Source: Flavihumibacter soli
GTDB taxonomy: Bacteria > Bacteroidota > Bacteroidia > Sphingobacteriales > Sphingobacteriaceae
Reading direction: 5' to 3'
Assembly: GCF_010692725.1 (NCBI RefSeq)
Contig: NZ_JAAFZB010000096.1
Location: forward strand, 310,001-374,000
Length of the DNA: 64,000 bases
Shown here in pieces: positions 60,417 to 64,000 of this stretch. Position numbers and translations under genes: made by a program. The first letter of the stretch is position 1; each line of letters begins with the position of its first letter. The notes under the pieces are model-generated. The model was not told the origin of the DNA. It saw only the letters and a program-made list of their open reading frames with translations, and made no database searches.

Positions 60417-61472
60417 ATGATCATTAAACTTCCGCTGCGCCTCATCTTTGTTCTTTATTCTTTGTTCTTTTCATCGCTTACCCCGGCTATGGCGCAGGAT
60501 CAATGGAAGAAAGTGAAGGCCGAGCTCCTCTTCAGCGAAGCGCCTTTCAGCCAGTGCCACGCATCCACTATCGTAGAACTCTCTCCCGGCAGCTTCCTGG
60601 TCGCCTGGTTCGGCGGAGCACATGAAGGCGGGAAAGACGTGGCAATCTGGACGAGTACCATCGACAAGAGCGGGATCTCAAAACCCATCCGGGCGGCCGA
60701 GGGGATCATCAATGATACCTTACGCTACCCGACCTGGAACCCGGTGCTGTTTAAATCCCACAACGGAAATCTGTCACTGTTTTACAAGGTGGGACCAAAT
60801 CCGCGCGAGTGGTGGGGCATGCTGAAGACCTCCGCCGACAACGGCAGATCATGGTCTAAGGGCTTTCGTTTGCCGGAAGGCATTCTCGGCCCGGTCAAGA
60901 ACAAGCCTGTCGAGCTGGCTGACGGAACCATCCTGTCCCCTTCCAGCACCGAAGAATCCAGCGGACGCTGGAAAGTTCACATCGAGCGATCCACCGATGC
61001 AGGAAAGACATGGGCAATTATCCCGATAGATCATACTTCGCAACTTGATGTCATTCAGCCCAGCATCCTCAGCTACCCCGGCGGGAAACTCCAGATCCTC
61101 TGCAGGAGCAAGCAGGGAAATGTGGTGCAGTCCTGGTCGGACGACGGCGGTAAGACCTGGGGAAAGCTGACAAAAACGGAATTGCTCAACCCGAACTCCG
61201 GCACTGATGCCGTGACCCTGAAAAGCGGCAAACAGCTCATCGTTTACAACCCGGATGTTCCCGGCAAAGACTGGTTCAACGGTCGCGGAAAACTGCGGGT
61301 TGCCACCTCTGCCGATGGCCAGGCCTGGAAGGACATCGCCGTGCTCGAAGACGGAAATAAAGAAGAGTTCAGCTACCCCGCCATCATCGAGGGCAGCGAC
61401 GGACTCGTTCATATTACATATACCTATGACCGCAGGAACATCAAGCATGTGGTCCTGAAACCGGAAGGTTGA
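60417..61472 (+). CDS. Exported sialidase/BNR-repeat family protein
   Basis: Secreted six-bladed propeller of 351 residues with a signal peptide (about 1-26, ending PAMAQ). Asp-box (BNR) repeats are visible: SADNGRSWSKG, STDAGKTWAI and SDDGGKTWG. The propeller begins with ATIVELSPGSFLVAWFGG, resembling the exo-alpha-sialidase domain family. A full sialidase active site (Arg triad, Tyr-Glu pair) was not identified, so it may be a related lyase or hydrolase acting on glycans. The start of the coding region is built from a low-complexity repeat. Confidence 0.85.
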   Translation: MIIKLPLRLIFVLYSLFFSSLTPAMAQDQWKKVKAELLFSEAPFSQCHASTIVELSPGSFLVAWFGGAHEGGKDVAIWTSTIDKSGISKPIRAAEGIINDTLRYPTWNPVLFKSHNGNLSLFYKVGPNPREWWGMLKTSADNGRSWSKGFRLPEGILGPVKNKPVELADGTILSPSSTEESSGRWKVHIERSTDAGKTWAIIPIDHTSQLDVIQPSILSYPGGKLQILCRSKQGNVVQSWSDDGGKTWGKLTKTELLNPNSGTDAVTLKSGKQLIVYNPDVPGKDWFNGRGKLRVATSADGQAWKDIAVLEDGNKEEFSYPAIIEGSDGLVHITYTYDRRNIKHVVLKPEG

Positions 61473-61540
61473 GCCAGGCAATGGCTTTTACCAACAAAGC
61501 CGCCTGCAAGATGTTATTGTATTTCTAACGCTCTAAGCTT

Positions 61541-62644
61541 ATGGAAACCAGGAACCCTTCACGGCGCAGGTTCATTCGCAATCTTTCAGCGGGCCTCGGC
61601 ACCCTCATGGTCAGCCCTGCCCTCACATTCGGATGTTTGGAAAAGCCACAGTCTAAAAAACTCGGAGTAGCCCTCGTCGGACTGGGCAGCTACTCCGGCG
61701 GACAGCTTGCTCCCGCCCTGCAGGAAACTAAAAATTGCTACCTGGCGGGCATCGTGAGCGGAACACCTTCCAAAATAAAGGACTGGCAGCAGCGCTACGA
61801 CATTCCTGCAGCGAACTGCTACAACTACGAGAATTTCGACGAAATCGCGAAGAATCCCGCAATCGACATCATCTACGTGGTGCTCCCGCCTTCCATGCAC
61901 AAGGAATATACGATCCGGGCGGCGAAGGCCGGAAAGCATGTGATCTGCGAGAAACCCATGGCGATGAATGCCGCCGAGTGCGCAGAGATGGTCGCTGCCT
62001 GCAAGGACGCCGGCCGCATGCTGAGCATTGGCTACCGTCTCCATTTCGAACCGCACAACATGGAAATGATGCATCTCGGACAGCAGAAGATCTACGGTAA
62101 GGTGTTGCGCATTGATACGGTTAACGGCTACAGTTGGGGAGGTGATCCCAATGCGTGGCGGCTGAAGAAAGCCATGGGTGGCGGCCCGCTGATGGACATG
62201 GGCGTTTATTCCATTCAAGGATCCAGGTATACCATTGGCGAAGAACCAACCTTCGTGACCGCAAAAGAGGTTAAAACCGGCAACCCGCTTTTTAAGGAAG
62301 TAGAAGAAACCATCAGCTGGGAGCTGGAATTCCCGGGCGGAACAAAGGCCAAAGGCGAAACCAGCTTCAGTAAGAACTACAGCTACCTGCGGGCAGAGGC
62401 CGAAAAGGGCAGTTTTGAGATCAAACCGGCATACGGCTACGGCGGCCAGAACGGCAAGACACCCAAAGGCCCGATGAACCTGCCGCAGGTGAACGAGCAG
62501 GCCCTGCAGATGGATGACTTTGCCGAATGTGTTATGCAGAAGAAGCCTACCCGTGTGCCCGGTGAGATGGGTATGCTGGATATGAAGGTGATCGACGCGA
62601 TCTTCCGGAGCGTGAGATCAGGAAAGCGGGAGGCGATTCAATGA
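61541..62644 (+). CDS. Gfo/Idh/MocA oxidoreductase with Tat signal
   Basis: NAD(P)-dependent sugar oxidoreductase of 367 residues. The N-terminus PSRRRFIRNLSAGLGTLMVS is a twin-arginine signal, so the folded protein is exported to the periplasm with bound cofactor, as in glucose-fructose oxidoreductase. The Rossmann fold shows VALVGLGSYSGGQLAPALQE. The EKP motif is in HVICEKPMAMNAAECAEMVA, and the C-terminal domain includes GGGPLMDMGVYSIQGSRYT. It follows the sialidase-like gene by 68 bp, which suggests glycan use, but the intergenic DNA leaves room for a separate promoter. Confidence 0.93.
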   Translation: METRNPSRRRFIRNLSAGLGTLMVSPALTFGCLEKPQSKKLGVALVGLGSYSGGQLAPALQETKNCYLAGIVSGTPSKIKDWQQRYDIPAANCYNYENFDEIAKNPAIDIIYVVLPPSMHKEYTIRAAKAGKHVICEKPMAMNAAECAEMVAACKDAGRMLSIGYRLHFEPHNMEMMHLGQQKIYGKVLRIDTVNGYSWGGDPNAWRLKKAMGGGPLMDMGVYSIQGSRYTIGEEPTFVTAKEVKTGNPLFKEVEETISWELEFPGGTKAKGETSFSKNYSYLRAEAEKGSFEIKPAYGYGGQNGKTPKGPMNLPQVNEQALQMDDFAECVMQKKPTRVPGEMGMLDMKVIDAIFRSVRSGKREAIQ

Positions 62645-63136
62645 GTTAATTTGCTGATTTGCTGATTTGCTAATTTGCTAATGATGCGCTATCACTCTGA
62701 GCAGTGCATTCCCACTTGCTAATTCAAACGAATGGAGCGGAAATAGTGCTTGGGCGCAGCTCCAGGGTTATTATAGCCTGATTAGCGATCCAACTCTGCT
62801 TACCTGGAATATCTGTAAGGCACAGATCGTCGAACTGCCTGGCTTTTGTCCTCCGCTGGCGGAGGTGCCCGAAGGGCGGAGGTGGTCCTCGTAATTGCTG
62901 ACAAAGGGAATTTGTCAATTTGCTAATGATGGGAATGTCACTCTGAATGCATTGGAATTGTCACTCTGAGCAGCCTGTCCCGATCCATCGGGAGAGTCGA
63001 AGAGCGACCGCTGGGAAGTTCAGTAAACTGATAACAAGAACCTGCCCAGGCAAATGTCACTCTGAGCGAAGTCGAAGAGCGACTGCTGGCAATCTTTTGA
63101 CAATTTCCCGGGGCTGCCCATCCTTCGACTCCGCTC
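62645..63136. repeat. Composite of dispersed intergenic repeats
   Basis: No real gene is visible. In order there are: TTTGCTGATTTGCTGATTTG units (62650-62680); TCACTCTGAGCAG-type units near 62693, 62938, 62959 and 63056, the last as TCACTCTGAGCGAAGTCGAA; the hairpin phrase CCTCCGCTGGCGGAGG followed by TGCCCGAAGGGCGGAGG (62849-62882); TCCCGATCCATCGGGA (62979-62994); and a CATCCTTCGACTCCGCTC end (63119-63136). These resemble repeats found many times in Bacteroidota genomes. The tract stops abruptly at about 63136. Confidence 0.75.
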
Positions 63137-63345
63137 CTTTAGATTTGTTATTGGCTAAATTTAAAATGAGAAAGGAAGCAAAAGTGAACTATGACAGCCG
63201 CTCCGAGTTTAGACTCAGCTCCTGATGAAGACTTTTGCCTCCCTTTTCATCATGAACTCAAATAGAAATTCGGGTTAGAGACCCATTATCAAGGAGTTGA
63301 GTTAAATGATGAATTTCTCATTTCGTTTTCCCTAATAACAAATTT
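63137..63345 (+). mobile_element. IS110-family left end with structured non-coding region (candidate bridge RNA)
   Basis: The repeat tract is broken at about 63136 and about 209 non-coding bases follow before the transposase ATG. They hold a nested hairpin: AACTCAA (63255-63261) / TTGAGTT (63297-63303) enclosing GGGT-TAGAG-ACCC (63272-63284). IS110-group elements encode a structured bridge RNA in the non-coding end upstream of the transposase, and this region has suitable length and structure. The exact left boundary and the RNA ends cannot be set from one copy. Confidence 0.5.
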
Positions 63346-64000
63346 ATGAAAAATGTGATTATTGGTATCGACATCAGTAGCAGGACTTTGGACATCTGTA
63401 TTCACAATTATCCTGCTATCGAACATCAGGTTATTGAAAATGATATTAAAGCGATTCGGTCATTCTTTAGGAAGTACGCCAAAGATGATCTGGTAGTCGC
63501 TATGGAAAACACAGGCCGCTATAATTGGAATTTGTTTGAAGTGTTGCCCAGCTTTAATTTCAAAGTATATGTAATCTCTCCTCTCCACTTGAAAAAGAGT
63601 TTAGGGCTGATACGAGGAAAGAATGACCAAATTGATGCCTCACGTATTTGCTCATTCATTGAAAGAAATCAGGCAGACATTAGTCCGTGGAAACCCACTC
63701 CAGTTGAGATAAAAAAGCTAAAAGTATTACTGACAGAGCGGAATTCGAGGATAAAAATGCAAAGACAATTGCTTCGGCAGCAACAGGACTATAAGCTGAT
63801 GAAGTCTATTTCTTTCCAAAAGGAACTTAGTAAACTGAATAAAAAGTTATTAGAAACCGTTGATCTCCAGGTTAAAAACGTAGAAGCTCAAATTGAAAAA
63901 ACCATTCAAGCCGATGAGTCGCTTACAGACCAAGCCCGATTAATCAGGTCCGTTCCCGGTGTAGGTAAAGTAGTTTCCTGGATGATGATTGCCAAAACAG
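63346..64000 (+). CDS. IS110-family transposase (DEDD recombinase), 3' truncated by window edge
   Basis: The frame is open from the ATG at 63346 to the end of the window, 218 codons. The N-terminal RuvC-like DEDD domain shows the first Asp in IIGIDISSRTLDIC, the Glu in VVAMENTGRYNWNLFE and the Asp pair in LIRGKNDQIDASRICSFIER. A helical linker is followed by the start of the C-terminal Tnp domain, IRSVPGVGKVVSWMMIAKT, which in complete proteins leads to the catalytic Ser. These recombinases have no classical inverted repeats and are guided by an RNA from the element's own end. The rest of the element lies beyond the window. Confidence 0.93.
   Translation, partial: MKNVIIGIDISSRTLDICIHNYPAIEHQVIENDIKAIRSFFRKYAKDDLVVAMENTGRYNWNLFEVLPSFNFKVYVISPLHLKKSLGLIRGKNDQIDASRICSFIERNQADISPWKPTPVEIKKLKVLLTERNSRIKMQRQLLRQQQDYKLMKSISFQKELSKLNKKLLETVDLQVKNVEAQIEKTIQADESLTDQARLIRSVPGVGKVVSWMMIAKT

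Noticed and set aside
62947-63225. 92-residue open frame on the plus strand
   Set aside because: Its sequence is a translation of dispersed repeats (TCACTCTGAGC, TCGAAGAGCGAC and similar) and crosses the likely left end of the IS element; no protein-like features.

Overview
The window looks like chromosomal DNA of a Bacteroidota bacterium, most likely of the Sphingobacteriales/Chitinophagales type. The reasons are: Sec signal peptides that end in AQ; several promoter-like sites matching the Bacteroidota -7 element TAnnTTTG; an iron-sulfur repair protein with an N-terminal DUF2249 domain; an enlarged 366-residue signal peptidase I; and intergenic DNA full of short dispersed repeats (for example TCACTCTGAGCGAAGTCGAA and strings of GAGATATGAGAT). 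No genus can be named from sequence alone. No tRNA, rRNA or CRISPR array was seen.

Layout. 0-3.2 kb: end of a histidine kinase, signal peptidase I, two small unknown genes, a strong imperfect hairpin and the decayed C-terminus of a TonB-plug/macroglobulin-like outer membrane protein. 3.2-10.4 kb: a drug-efflux operon (TetR - TolC - membrane fusion protein - RND pump) with a second TetR upstream and a probable operator. 10.4-16.9 kb: mixed genes (endonuclease/phosphatase family, beta-propeller proteins, PQQ-type sugar dehydrogenase, AI-2E-family permease, rlmF).

16.9-41.3 kb is the striking region. It is a co-directional (minus strand) array of nine intact exported caspase-fold (C14) proteins. 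Each is built as signal peptide - TPR sensor region - Ig-like domain - caspase domain with the His/Cys dyad. A papain-like (C1) peptidase carrying a DUF4384-like domain stands at the head, and a CHASE2-type membrane protein plus a FecR-like exported protein are translationally coupled at the tail. The effector halves are nearly the same in most copies while the TPR halves diverge. Three gaps between the caspase genes, and possibly the one behind the C1 gene, hold decayed C-terminal remnants of further caspase paralogues, so the locus has gained and lost copies. The window supports a periplasmic, multi-sensor protease signalling or conflict system whose function is not known; this is the best candidate for an undescribed system here.

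41.5-47.3 kb: a CoA-disulfide reductase/rhodanese fusion, then a tightly packed operon for nitrosative stress and Fe-S repair (ric, DUF2249, NnrS-like membrane protein, DUF59/SufT-like, Rrf2 regulator) with a palindrome at its promoter. 47.5-55.0 kb: L,D-transpeptidase, vanadium haloperoxidase-like/PAP2 protein, a LytS/LytR-type two-component pair, cold shock protein, an acetyltransferase framed by inverted repeats, a membrane protein and a small unknown gene. 55.3-62.6 kb, visibly richer in G+C: short-chain dehydrogenase, tricorn-like protease, exonuclease III, sialidase-like protein and a Tat-exported Gfo/Idh/MocA oxidoreductase. 62.6-64.0 kb: a composite of dispersed repeats interrupted by an IS110-family element, which runs off the window and whose non-coding left end could encode a bridge RNA.
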